A stretch of DNA of 64,000 bases from the NCBI RefSeq assembly GCF_947039875.1, contig NZ_CAMRAN010000004.1:1-64000 (forward strand), written 5' to 3'. Position numbers and translations under genes: made by a program. The DNA comes from an uncultured Photobacterium sp. GTDB taxonomy: Bacteria; Pseudomonadota; Gammaproteobacteria; Enterobacterales; Vibrionaceae. Within the stretch, counting starts at the first letter, position 1, and each line of letters opens with the position of its first letter. A model generated the notes under the pieces. The model was given only the letters and a program-made list of their open reading frames with translations, was not told the DNA's origin and did no database searches. Shown here one piece after another: positions 44,822-52,667 of the stretch.

Positions 44822-45550
44822 GTGACTCATTCACTAAGCGCTAATGAAAAATTGTTACAAGTGCTGGTTCATATTGCGGCGTCAAATGTACCGCTTCAAG
44901 CACAGCAACTCAGTACCGAAATGGAAATGCCGATAAGTAGTTTATATCGCTATTTAGCGTTGCTTCGTGATTGGAATTTAATTGAAGAGAATCATGGGCG
45001 TAATACTTATAGTGCGGGTCCTGCTGCGTTACAACTGCAACGTAATTTTGAAATGAATTCACCATTACCTGATGGTGTAAGACCGATTTTAAAACGATTA
45101 CAGCAGCAAACTGGTGAGATGTCAGCGTATATGGTTGCCGTAGGTTTTAATGCACTCTGTGTTGATAGTATCGATAGCCCTTATGCGTTGCGTTGTAGTT
45201 ATGAAAAAGGCCAAAGCCAGCCATTGATTCGTGGTGCATCAGCTAAAGTTATTTTGGCTTACTTACCGTTAGCTCGCCAATTAACGATTTTAGAGCATTA
45301 TGATATTACCGAACAAACACAGATAGATACGTGGATTGCTGAATTAGATCTTATTAAACAAGATGGTTTTGCAATCAGTACATCCGAAATTGATGCGGGT
45401 GTTTCTGGTGTGAGTGCACCGGTATTTGTTGGTAATAAAGTTGTCGGTGCGGTTAGTGTTATGGCGCCAGCAGAGCGTATAAATAGCCGTAAAAATAAAA
45501 TTGTAATGAGTGTATTACAAGCAGCAAGAGCATTACCACCACAACACTAG
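44822..45550 (+). CDS. IclR-family transcriptional regulator
   Basis: The 242-residue protein begins with GTG. Residues ~1-65 form the IclR winged helix-turn-helix (LLQVLVHIAASNVPLQAQQLSTEMEMPISSLYRYLALLRDW); the rest is the GAF-like effector domain (ALRCSYEKGQSQPLIRGASAKVILA, GFAISTSEIDAGVSGVSAPVFVGNKVVGAVSVMAP). It lies 17 bp before the HutG-like gene in the same direction, so it probably regulates that gene; the effector is unknown. Confidence 0.9.
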   Translation: MTHSLSANEKLLQVLVHIAASNVPLQAQQLSTEMEMPISSLYRYLALLRDWNLIEENHGRNTYSAGPAALQLQRNFEMNSPLPDGVRPILKRLQQQTGEMSAYMVAVGFNALCVDSIDSPYALRCSYEKGQSQPLIRGASAKVILAYLPLARQLTILEHYDITEQTQIDTWIAELDLIKQDGFAISTSEIDAGVSGVSAPVFVGNKVVGAVSVMAPAERINSRKNKIVMSVLQAARALPPQH

Positions 45551-45591
45551 CCTGTGTTGTTTGTGCAATGAAAGAGAGGGAAGATTGGCGT

Positions 45592-46578
45592 ATGTTAGTT
45601 GATCAATTAAAAAAGTTATTTAAAAATGAGCCTCAAAAACCGATGGCATACCATCGTAAACATACGCTCATCAGCCCTTATGTCCAGCAATACCAGCCCG
45701 GTATTATGCTTGTTGGTGTCATTTCTGATCTGAGTCTTGATTGGGGACGTGGCTTACAAGGCGCGAAAGAAGGTCCTGCAAGTATTCGACGGATATTGCC
45801 TTACACCCATGCTCAAACAAAATTACCTTTTTATGATGCGGGTGATATAGAACAAACCAATAATGATCATAGTTTTGCTGCCGTTAGCCAACGACAGCAC
45901 CAATTATTATTGCGTTGCTTACGTGATGGTCATTTTCCTGTTGTGCTCGGTGGTGGGCATGAAATCTCTATTGCTAGTTATCAAGCACTGTCTGATTTCA
46001 GTACCGAAGTAAAATCAGCCCCCGTGATGATTACTGAAGATCAGCAACCACAATTGTTACCGCAACGAGTGGGCGTGATTAATTTTGATGCGCATTTTGA
46101 ACTAAGACCATCATTATCGTTACGGGCGGGATCTGCGTTTCATGCTGCATGGTGTTATAGCAAAGAACAACAGCGCAGTTTTGATTTTCTTGGTCTTGGT
46201 ATTTGTGATCATGCTAATTCACAAGCAATGTTTAAATTGGCAGAAGATCTCGGTTGTCAGTGGCTACTTGATAATCAAATGACGACGCGTAATAAAAAAC
46301 ATGTTCAAGCACAATTAGATAGCTTTATTGATAGTGTTGATTGTATTCAATTGAGTATCGATCTTGATGTATTTTCTTCCTCGATTGCTCCTGGTGCGAA
46401 TATGACGCGTATGCATGGTGTTAGCTTATCAATGGTGGAGTGGGCAATTAAATATATTATGGCGAGTGGCAAAGTTAAAATTGTTGATATTGCAGAGTTG
46501 AATCCAGAATATGATTACGATAATCAGACTGCAAAATTGGCGACTAAACTGATTCAAACCATTGTTCATTTTGTTTAA
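45592..46578 (+). CDS. Ureohydrolase of the formimidoylglutamase (HutG) type, with divergent metal site
   Basis: The 328-residue protein (start ATG 45592 with GAGAGGGA upstream; ATG 45568 is an alternative) belongs to the arginase/agmatinase family. Mn ligands: GGGHEIS (His), NFDAHFELR (Asp and His; the second Asp of the usual DAHxDxR is Glu here) and LSIDLDVFSSSIAPG (two Asp, the DP that follows in arginases missing as in HutG). HutG removes the formimino group in histidine breakdown, but no other hut gene is near. Paired with an IclR regulator, the enzyme may act on another guanidino or formimino compound. Confidence 0.7.
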   Translation: MLVDQLKKLFKNEPQKPMAYHRKHTLISPYVQQYQPGIMLVGVISDLSLDWGRGLQGAKEGPASIRRILPYTHAQTKLPFYDAGDIEQTNNDHSFAAVSQRQHQLLLRCLRDGHFPVVLGGGHEISIASYQALSDFSTEVKSAPVMITEDQQPQLLPQRVGVINFDAHFELRPSLSLRAGSAFHAAWCYSKEQQRSFDFLGLGICDHANSQAMFKLAEDLGCQWLLDNQMTTRNKKHVQAQLDSFIDSVDCIQLSIDLDVFSSSIAPGANMTRMHGVSLSMVEWAIKYIMASGKVKIVDIAELNPEYDYDNQTAKLATKLIQTIVHFV

Positions 46579-46704
46579 CGCATTTTTATATATGAGTAAC
46601 AGCATGAAAATGATGATTTTATGATCATAAAGATGCTCTTTTGATGGCTTTGGTTGAATAGTAATACAAAAGTCATTAATTATAATGTTTTTATAAAAAA
46701 AGCC

Positions 46705-46733
46705 TTTACAGCCACCGTGATGATAGGTATTAT
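46705..46733 (+). promoter_or_regulatory. Promoter of the first tRNA-Ser/tRNA-Asp cassette
   Basis: TTTACA, 17-bp spacer, TATTAT, followed by the GC-rich discriminator CGCGGC typical of stringently controlled stable-RNA promoters. The second cassette has the same hexamers and spacing with a different spacer sequence. Confidence 0.85.
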
Positions 46734-46743
46734 TCGCGGCATT

Positions 46744-46834
46744 GGAGAGATGGCTGAGCGGTTGAAAGCACTGGTCTTGAAAACCAGCATACGTTTATAG
46801 CGTATCTAGGGTTCAAATCCCTATCTCTCCGCCA
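46744..46834 (+). tRNA. tRNA-Ser (TGA)
   Basis: A 91-nt class II tRNA with acceptor GGAGAGA / TCTCTCC, encoded CCA, anticodon loop CTTGAAA with anticodon TGA, and a long variable arm (ATACG...CGTAT). The T arm contains GGTTCAAATCC. Confidence 0.97.
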
Positions 46835-46874
46835 CATTCTAGAAATTTGATTTAATCGAGTTTCATACAGAATT

Positions 46875-46951
46875 GGAGCGGTAGTTCAGTTGGTTAGAAT
46901 ACCGGCCTGTCACGCCGGGGGTCGCGGGTTCGAGTCCCGTCCGCTCCGCCA
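46875..46951 (+). tRNA. tRNA-Asp (GTC)
   Basis: A 77-nt tRNA with acceptor GGAGCGG / CCGCTCC, encoded CCA, anticodon loop CTGTCAC with anticodon GTC and T arm CGGGTTCGAGTCCCG. It is co-transcribed with tRNA-Ser, 40 bp apart. Confidence 0.97.
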
Positions 46952-46959
46952 ACACAACG

Positions 46960-46989
46960 AATCCTCGTCAGAAATGACGGGGATTTTTT
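46960..46989 (+). terminator. Terminator of the first tRNA cassette
   Basis: AATCCTCGTCA-GAAA-TGACGGGGATT followed by TTTT. The same hairpin recurs in each downstream repeat unit. Confidence 0.95.
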
Positions 46990-47125
46990 GCATCTGGAGT
47001 TTCAAAATCTAGATAATAAATGTTAGATGCGATAAATGACGGCATAAGTGTCAATATCGGCCTGTCACGCTGGGGGGCGCGCTGATTTTCGGAATGGCAA
47101 GTCCCGTCCGCTTCACAACACAATG

Positions 47126-47155
47126 AATCCTCGTCAGAAATGACGGGGATTTTTT
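47126..47155 (+). terminator. Terminator within repeat unit 1
   Basis: The same stem as after tRNA-Asp (AATCCTCGTCA / TGACGGGGATT) with GAAA loop and T run. Confidence 0.85.
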
Positions 47156-47286
47156 GCGTTTTGAGTTTCAAAACTTAGATAATAAATGTTAGATGTGATG
47201 GCATAAGTGTTAATCGTCGGCCTGTTACGCTGGGGGGCGCGCTGATTTTCGGAATGGCAAGTTCACGTCCGCTTCACAATACAACG

Positions 47287-47315
47287 AATCCTCGTCAGAA
47301 ATGTGAGGATTTTTT
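47287..47315 (+). terminator. Terminator within repeat unit 2
   Basis: A shorter version: AATCCTC / GAGGATT with an 11-nt loop, followed by TTTT. Confidence 0.75.
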
Positions 47316-47490
47316 GCATCTGTTCTATGCTAAATGATTGTGGGTTATTATCCGTCATCTCGGAAGAGAGGCACGAACTATCCGTGATCTATTCATCACG
47401 TGTTTGAGCATTAAAGACGGCAGTGAACATACGTTAAAATGCAACGAAAACAGTCACTTTACGACGCGTGGGAAGTAGATTCCCTATCTC

Positions 47491-47592
47491 GTTCGTAACC
47501 TCACTGTAGGGAATGACGGGTGGTTGGTCGTCACCTCACTGTAGGGAATGACGGGGGGTTGTTCGTCACCTCGCTGTCGAGAATGATATAAG
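47491..47592. repeat. Three tandem 35-bp repeats
   Basis: Units with the core ACCTCACTGTAGGGAATGAC start at 47498, 47533 and 47568 (core positions), giving an exact 35-bp period; the third is diverged (ACCTCGCTGTCGAGAATGAT). The preceding 47340-47490 has related GTCATCTCGGAAGAGAGG-like sequence. It lies between the tRNA repeats and the lysE-like gene, which points towards it. No coding potential is seen. Confidence 0.85.
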
Positions 47593-47616
47593 GTTAGTTA
47601 GTCGCGAATCAAACAA

Positions 47617-48237
47617 CTACTTATTCACCGCTAAATACGCACCTGCCGCGATCATAATGCTACCTGCTGTTTTATTTAATCGTTGCTGTGCGATGGGTGC
47701 CTTAATCACTTTAGCTAATCGTGAAGCGCCATAAGCAACTAACATAATGGCTGACATCAAGGCAATGGATGACAAAACAGAAATTAGAATGATATCAGTG
47801 CTGTTTAAACGGGTTAAATCAATAAACGTCGGTAAAAAAGACACATAGAACAAAATAACTTTTGGATTAGAGGCTGAAATCAAAAAGCCATGACCAAAAC
47901 TGGCTAAAGGTGCTTGCTGTGGCTGTTGCTCAGTATCTGATTGTTGGTTTTGTGATAAAGCCGTCAACATTTTATAGCCGAGGTAAATTAAATAACCTGC
48001 GCCTAAATAACGAATAATCACAAACACTTCTGACCAATTGTCAGCGATAGTCGCTAAACCAAAGCAGGCTAATTGTAAATAAAGCAGGTCACTTGCTACC
48101 ATCCCTAATGCCATCATGATGCATTGACGAGGACCTTCGACCATTGCTTTGGCGAGAATAGCAAATACACCAGGCCCGGGAGTAATAGCAAAAATAAAAA
48201 TAGCAAAAAAGAAGGCAATTGCAGCTTCTAGTGACAT
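47617..48237 (-). CDS. LysE-family amino-acid exporter
   Basis: The 206-residue protein has about six membrane helices and the LysE/RhtB signature near the start: FAIFIFAITPGPGVFAILAKAM, then MALGMVASDLLYLQLACFGLA, GAGYLIYLGYKML and HGFLISASNPKVILFYVSFLP. I start at ATG 48237, 7 bases from AAGGA; longer versions up to 48324 add a non-conserved N-terminus. These carriers export amino acids such as lysine, threonine or homoserine lactone; the cargo here is unknown. Confidence 0.85.
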   Translation of the reverse strand: MSLEAAIAFFFAIFIFAITPGPGVFAILAKAMVEGPRQCIMMALGMVASDLLYLQLACFGLATIADNWSEVFVIIRYLGAGYLIYLGYKMLTALSQNQQSDTEQQPQQAPLASFGHGFLISASNPKVILFYVSFLPTFIDLTRLNSTDIILISVLSSIALMSAIMLVAYGASRLAKVIKAPIAQQRLNKTAGSIMIAAGAYLAVNK

Positions 48238-48580
48238 CATATCATCCTTGTAAATACGCATTTTTTGAATGCTATCATGCAAACAATGTTTTGCCTTTAA
48301 ATTTTCATACATCAATGACAACATTGTTCATTTTTGTATAACTTATTGTATTTATATATTTTTATTTGTTGGCTACCGCTGATTTATGATAATAATTATT
48401 ATTGTTAATTTGAACGTGATAATTAAAGTACTCCTTTTTGCTTTTTTAATAATCAAACAACACATAAAACATGGTTTTTTGGAGCGATTAGTTTCAGAAT
48501 GTCGAGCTTATTGCATTAGCAAATCTTAAGAGTATCACTGCGTGGTTCTCTGTCTATTAAGTCTTCAGAGGGAAAAGTTC

Positions 48581-49219
48581 TTGGATAAGCCTAAAATTAT
48601 ATGTGTAGAAGGTAATATTGGTGCTGGTAAATCGACCTTACTCCCTCAATTAGCTGTCGCCTTAAATGCAACTGCCATTTTAGAACCAGTAGATTCTGAT
48701 CCTGAATTTCAACATTTATTAGGTGAATTTACTTGTGATCCATTTAACGTCGAGGCTCGCAGTAATTTTCAGTGCTACATCACGGCTCAACGTGCTGAAC
48801 TTTTGAATAATTTGAATCCTCAAGGTGTCTATATTATTGAGCGTTCTTTACTTAGTGATTTAGTCTTTACTCATGCTTGTATTGCTAATTACAACAGCAC
48901 GGCTGAAGATATTGCTAAGCATATGGCGTGCTATCAGCATTTGATCAGTCAAATCAATCAATACCCAACCATTGATTATTGTATTTATTTAAAAACCGAT
49001 CCTGAAGTGGCTTATAGCCGTATGCGTCAGCGTGGACGTGCAGAGGAAATGGGATTAGATATTGGTTATATTAGTGATATTGATGCATTTCATGATGCTG
49101 TATTACCACAAGCATGTCGTAAGATGGGAACGACGTTAATTCATATTGATTGGAATACACCACTTGCTGTTGCTGATCTATTACCACAATTGAATGCTGC
49201 TGGTTTAGATATGAACTAA
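48581..49219 (+). CDS. Deoxynucleoside kinase family protein
   Basis: Starting at TTG 48581 behind AGAGGGA, the 212-residue protein opens directly with KIICVEGNIGAGKSTLLPQL, a Walker A P-loop. It has the ERS motif (YIIERSLLSDLVF), the substrate-side Glu in ILEPVD and the LID Arg residues in YSRMRQRGRAEE. This is the dCK/dGK/dNK fold: transfer of the ATP gamma-phosphate to deoxynucleosides for salvage. GTG at 48542 is a possible but unsupported longer start. It is monocistronic with a terminator. Confidence 0.85.
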   Translation: MDKPKIICVEGNIGAGKSTLLPQLAVALNATAILEPVDSDPEFQHLLGEFTCDPFNVEARSNFQCYITAQRAELLNNLNPQGVYIIERSLLSDLVFTHACIANYNSTAEDIAKHMACYQHLISQINQYPTIDYCIYLKTDPEVAYSRMRQRGRAEEMGLDIGYISDIDAFHDAVLPQACRKMGTTLIHIDWNTPLAVADLLPQLNAAGLDMN

Positions 49220-49250
49220 TGTCACTGAGTAGTGATATAACACCAGAGAG

Positions 49251-49282
49251 GCTACAGTTAACTATTAACTGTAGCTTTTTTT
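49251..49282 (+). terminator. Terminator of the deoxynucleoside kinase gene
   Basis: A perfect 11-bp stem GCTACAGTTAA / TTAACTGTAGC with loop CTA and seven T. Confidence 0.95.
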
Positions 49283-49286
49283 GTGA

Positions 49287-50321
49287 TTAGCTTTTTAGCA
49301 TCTGCCAATATTTTTGGTAAATATTAACAGCGTCACCTACATCATCAGTGAACTCACCGTGGTCAACTTGTGCGTCAGTTGGGAAAATCATCGGGTCATT
49401 TTGTAATTCAGTCGGTAAAAACTGTTTGGCTTGTTTATTTGGGGCAGGGAAGCCTAGCTCTTCAACAATTTTTGCCTGATTTTCAGGACGCATAAAGAAG
49501 TCGATAAATTTAAATGCGAGATCTTTATGCTCACTACCTTTAGGGATGATAAAGTTATCCATCCATAAAATAGCGCCTTCGGTTGGATAAACAAATTTAA
49601 GCTCTGGCATTTCTTTTTGTGCCATAAAAGCATTACCGTTCCATTGCATTCCTACCATTGCTTCCCCGGTAACATAAGGAACATGAGGAGCATCAGAATT
49701 ATAAACGACAACGTTTGAGCGTAATTGACGTAATTTCTCGTAAGCTTGCTTAATTTCTGCTTCATTGGTGCTATTAATACTATGACCTTGTGCCCGCAGT
49801 GCCATACCGAACACATCTCGAACATCATCAAGTAACATCACTTGTTGTTTGAAATTGGTGTTCCATAAATCTTTCCAGCTCGTTACCTGATCGGATGTGA
49901 TTACTTCTGCATTGTAGCTAATCCCCGTGACGCCCCATACATAAGGTAAAGAGTAATCATTATTAGGATCAAATGGTTGTTTCATTAGACCAGAATAAAT
50001 GTCATTTAAGTAATGCATTTTGCTTTTATCTATCTTTGCAAGCATGCCTTCACGCGCCATTTTCTCAATAAAATACGTTGAAGCAAATGCAACATCATAG
50101 CCTTTACTATCAAGTAGCTTGAGCTTGGTATACATCGATTCATTATTATCAAATGTAGAGTAATTGATGGTGACATCATATTCTTTCTCAAAGGCTTTGA
50201 TTACATCTGTTGGCATATATTCCGCCCAGTTGTAAACGTTAAGCACATCATTTGCTGCCGAAACATTAAATGCTGAAAGTGCGAATGCTAGTGTGGTCAC
50301 CCCTTTGAATATTTTATTCAT
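49287..50321 (-). CDS. potD: Periplasmic spermidine/putrescine-binding protein PotD
   Basis: The 344-residue protein starts at ATG 50321 (AGGAATT upstream) with a signal peptide ending NVSAA. It matches PotD throughout: LNVYNWAEYMPTDVIKAFEKE, FDNNESMYTKLKLLDSKGYD, KPFDPNNDYS-type QPFDPNNDYSLPYVWGVTGI, DDVRDVFGMALRAQGHS, MQWNGNAFMAQ, ILWMDNFIIPKGS. It binds polyamines in the periplasm. The potABC transporter genes are not next to it, so it either serves a distant transporter or acts as a polyamine sensor. It is divergent from puuB, which supports a polyamine role. Confidence 0.9.
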   Translation of the reverse strand: MNKIFKGVTTLAFALSAFNVSAANDVLNVYNWAEYMPTDVIKAFEKEYDVTINYSTFDNNESMYTKLKLLDSKGYDVAFASTYFIEKMAREGMLAKIDKSKMHYLNDIYSGLMKQPFDPNNDYSLPYVWGVTGISYNAEVITSDQVTSWKDLWNTNFKQQVMLLDDVRDVFGMALRAQGHSINSTNEAEIKQAYEKLRQLRSNVVVYNSDAPHVPYVTGEAMVGMQWNGNAFMAQKEMPELKFVYPTEGAILWMDNFIIPKGSEHKDLAFKFIDFFMRPENQAKIVEELGFPAPNKQAKQFLPTELQNDPMIFPTDAQVDHGEFTDDVGDAVNIYQKYWQMLKS

Positions 50322-50509
50322 ATTATTAATTCCTAATTGACCAGGTAAGTCAGATCTGAGCGCGGATATTAGACAGAAGTTTGTTTGTGTCAAAAACAAT
50401 CAAGCTAAATTATGAACTAAGTCACAGTAATAAATTGCTTGTGAAGCATCAAGACTCGTGACATTATCCGCGCGATTTTTAACCTGTATTTTTTTTGTGG
50501 GCAATTGGA

Positions 50510-51790
50510 ATGTCAATCAACAGTCAATATATCGATAGTTACTACCAAGCAACCGTTAATGCGTTACCTGAACAACCCCTACTAGATCAAGCAATTGAAG
50601 CTGATGTATGTATTATTGGTGGTGGTATGACAGGATTAAACGCCGCGATTGAATTACGTCAGAAAGGATTCTCTGTTGTGGTGCTTGAATCACAACGCTT
50701 AGCATGGGGAGGATCTGGGCGTAATGGGGGTCAGTGTTTAGTGGGTTATTGTTTAGGGTTACGTGAAGTTGATGAAACATACGGACCTGAGTGGGGTAAG
50801 CAGCTGTGGGATCTCTCTTGTGAAGCAGTTGATATTGCTCGTGATCGCATCGAGAAATTTAATATTGATTGTGATTTTCAACAAGGCTATATCGAACTGG
50901 CGTTGAAGAAAAGCCAAGAAGCTGAGCTAAAATCTTGGTATGACTTAAAACAGAGCCGTTATGATTATCCAAGTGCTAGCTGGTGGGACAAAGATAAAGT
51001 CAATCAAGTGGCACACACTGAGCGTTATTTAGGTGGTCTATATGATTCAAACAGTGCTCATATGCACCCATTGAATTACACCTTAGGTTTAGCACAAGCA
51101 GCGTTAAGCTTAGGTGCGACTATTTTTGAGAATACGCCAGCAGTAAAACTGGATAAAGGTAATCCGCATATTATCCATACTCCAAAAGGTCAGGTTAAAG
51201 CCAAACAAGTTTTATTAGCGTGTAATGCGTACCTTGAAGGATTGCACCGTAAAGCACAAAGTGTTGTATTGCCTGTAGTGTCTTACATTGGTGTGACTGA
51301 GCAATTGGGCGATCGTCAACCTATCAGTAATATGATGGCAATGTCAGATTTAAATAACAGCCTTGATTATTACCGCCCAACACCGGATGGTCGCATTCTG
51401 TTTGGTGGTGTTAATCACCCATTTAACGGTGAATACAGCGATTCAAGTGAGCGTCTACGCCAGCGCATGATCACCGTGTTCCCACAACTTGCTGACGTGA
51501 AGATGGAATACCATTGGGGCGGATTGTTTGCTGTTACTCGTTCTTACATGCCGCAAATTGATCATCTAGGCAATGATATCTATGTTGCTCATGGTTATAC
51601 TGGTCATGGTGTAGGATTAACCAATATTGCAGGTAAAGTTGTTGCTGAAGCAATGGCAGGTACTGCTGAACGGTTTGATGTGTTTGCTAAAATTAAACAT
51701 GGTTGGATTCCAACCCCAGAAGTTTTACGCAAACCGGCACTAGCAATGGCTATCTGGAAAGCACGATTAGAAGACTCACTGGGTAAATAA
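50510..51790 (+). CDS. puuB: FAD-dependent gamma-glutamylputrescine oxidoreductase-like protein
   Basis: The 426-residue protein from ATG 50510 has the same length as E. coli PuuB. It has the FAD-binding GXGXXG-type motif ADVCIIGGGMTGLNAAIELRQ, the DAO-family GGSGRNGGQCLVGY, and C-terminal GGLFAVTRSYMPQIDHLGND with YVAHGYTGHGVGLTN. Enzymes of this type oxidise gamma-glutamylputrescine to the aldehyde in putrescine degradation. Other Puu genes are absent here. It is divergent from potD and followed by ridA, so the three could serve polyamine uptake, oxidation and imine clearance. Confidence 0.8.
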   Translation: MSINSQYIDSYYQATVNALPEQPLLDQAIEADVCIIGGGMTGLNAAIELRQKGFSVVVLESQRLAWGGSGRNGGQCLVGYCLGLREVDETYGPEWGKQLWDLSCEAVDIARDRIEKFNIDCDFQQGYIELALKKSQEAELKSWYDLKQSRYDYPSASWWDKDKVNQVAHTERYLGGLYDSNSAHMHPLNYTLGLAQAALSLGATIFENTPAVKLDKGNPHIIHTPKGQVKAKQVLLACNAYLEGLHRKAQSVVLPVVSYIGVTEQLGDRQPISNMMAMSDLNNSLDYYRPTPDGRILFGGVNHPFNGEYSDSSERLRQRMITVFPQLADVKMEYHWGGLFAVTRSYMPQIDHLGNDIYVAHGYTGHGVGLTNIAGKVVAEAMAGTAERFDVFAKIKHGWIPTPEVLRKPALAMAIWKARLEDSLGK

Positions 51791-51893
51791 TTAAAATTTA
51801 GTTGCAATAAAATATAAAAAAGTAAGTTTATTTGCCATCTTGGTACGGTAATAGTGAATTATTTGCTTATTTAAATCAATCAGAGAGAGCCTT

Positions 51894-52241
51894 ATGATCG
51901 AGCGTCAAGAAACGAAAGCCCGTATGAGTCGTATTGTTAAGCACAATGGTACTATTTATCTTTGTGGTCAGGTTTGTGCTGATGCAACTAAAGACATTAC
52001 CGAGCAGACACAGACGATGCTCGATAAAGTTGAAGTGTTGCTTGAACAAGCGGGCAGTGATAAAGAGCATATGTTATCAGCAACTATTTATATTAAAGAT
52101 ATGAGTTTGTTCGCTGAGATGAATGCGGTGTGGGACAATTGGGTGCCTGCCGGATATGCTCCTGCTCGTGCGTGTGTTGAAGCAAGCATGGCACGTGATG
52201 CTTTATTGGTTGAAATCTCTGTGATTGCTGCTGAAAAATAA
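51894..52241 (+). CDS. RidA family enamine/imine deaminase
   Basis: The 115-residue protein is of the YjgF/YER057c/UK114 family: [49 protein letters not shown] and the C-terminal Arg-containing [23 protein letters not shown]. RidA-type proteins hydrolyse reactive enamines/imines; the Arg of ARACVE aligns with the catalytic Arg. It follows puuB by ~100 bp in the same direction, so it may clear imines formed by this oxidase (inference). Confidence 0.9.
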   Translation: MIERQETKARMSRIVKHNGTIYLCGQVCADATKDITEQTQTMLDKVEVLLEQAGSDKEHMLSATIYIKDMSLFAEMNAVWDNWVPAGYAPARACVEASMARDALLVEISVIAAEK

Positions 52242-52257
52242 TGCTTATTTGTAATCA

Positions 52258-52287
52258 TAAAAGGTCGACAATATGTCGGCCTTTTAT
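52258..52287 (+). terminator. Terminator of the puuB-ridA unit
   Basis: AAAAGGTCGACA-ATAT-GTCGGCCTTTT, stem with one G-U pair and T-rich end, 17 bp after the ridA stop. Confidence 0.85.
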
Positions 52288-52359
52288 ATATGAATACATG
52301 GTAAAACGCTACATTTAGTACAAAAACTAATCGGTTGATGTTTTTAATTAAATTTTAGC

Positions 52360-52388
52360 TTTACACGATTAGCTAACCTCGATATTAT
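52360..52388 (+). promoter_or_regulatory. Promoter of the second tRNA cassette
   Basis: TTTACA, 17-bp spacer, TATTAT, followed by GCGCGGC. The hexamers equal those of cassette 1 although the spacer differs, so the promoter was conserved by selection or built separately at the duplication edge. Confidence 0.85.
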
Positions 52389-52398
52389 GCGCGGCATT

Positions 52399-52489
52399 GG
52401 AGAGATGGCTGAGCGGTTGAAAGCACTGGTCTTGAAAACCAGCATACGTTTATAGCGTATCTAGGGTTCAAATCCCTATCTCTCCGCCA
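52399..52489 (+). tRNA. tRNA-Ser (TGA), second copy
   Basis: Identical to the tRNA at 46744-46834, including encoded CCA. Confidence 0.97.
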
Positions 52490-52529
52490 TATTCTAGAAA
52501 TTTGATTTAATCGAGTTTCATACAGAATT

Positions 52530-52606
52530 GGAGCGGTAGTTCAGTTGGTTAGAATACCGGCCTGTCACGCCGGGGGTCGCGGGTTCGAGTCCCGTCCGCT
52601 CCGCCA
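52530..52606 (+). tRNA. tRNA-Asp (GTC), second copy
   Basis: Identical to the tRNA at 46875-46951, including encoded CCA. Confidence 0.97.
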
Positions 52607-52614
52607 ACACAATG

Positions 52615-52644
52615 AATCCTCGTCAGAAATGACGGGGATTTTTT
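52615..52644 (+). terminator. Terminator of the second tRNA cassette
   Basis: Same hairpin as in copy 1 (AATCCTCGTCA / TGACGGGGATT, GAAA loop, T run). It lies 24 bp from the stop of the convergent acyl-CoA ligase gene. Confidence 0.95.
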
Positions 52645-52667
52645 GCATCTGGATTATCTACTCTGTA

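Larger units (their letters stand above)
46735..46998. repeat. 264-bp tRNA cassette, copy 1
   Basis: The block from CGCGGC before tRNA-Ser to GCATCTGGA after the terminator is repeated without gaps at 52390-52653. By eye I see two differences (46835 C/T and 46958 C/T). Each copy carries tRNA-Ser, tRNA-Asp and a terminator. Confidence 0.95.
47058..47322 (+). repeat. Two tandem decayed copies of the tRNA-Asp 3' region
   Basis: Units beginning CGGCCTGT at 47058 and 47218 repeat the 3' part of the tRNA-Asp gene (which has this sequence at 46903) plus its terminator and the ~60-bp spacer with GAGTTTCAAAA...TAGATAATAAATGTTAGATG. The period is 155 and 160 bp. Within each unit the anticodon-arm part survives (CGGCCTGTCACGC), the T arm is replaced by GCGCGCTGATTTTCGGAATGGCAAGT, and the acceptor end reads CCGTCCGCTTC, so no functional tRNA can form. 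Confidence 0.9.
52390..52653. repeat. 264-bp tRNA cassette, copy 2
   Basis: Second copy of the block at 46735-46998, exactly 5,655 bp downstream in the same orientation. The decayed tandem units found after copy 1 are absent here. Confidence 0.95.

Noticed and set aside
47058-47270. Additional functional tRNA-Asp genes
   Set aside because: D arm, T arm and acceptor 5' strand are missing, so no cloverleaf is possible.
47491-47592. CRISPR array
   Set aside because: Three degenerate units in direct tandem without spacers and no cas genes; a simple tandem repeat.
48380-48410. Fur box (GATAATAATTATTATTG) upstream of the kinase gene
   Set aside because: Any AT-rich region gives such a match; no iron genes adjacent.
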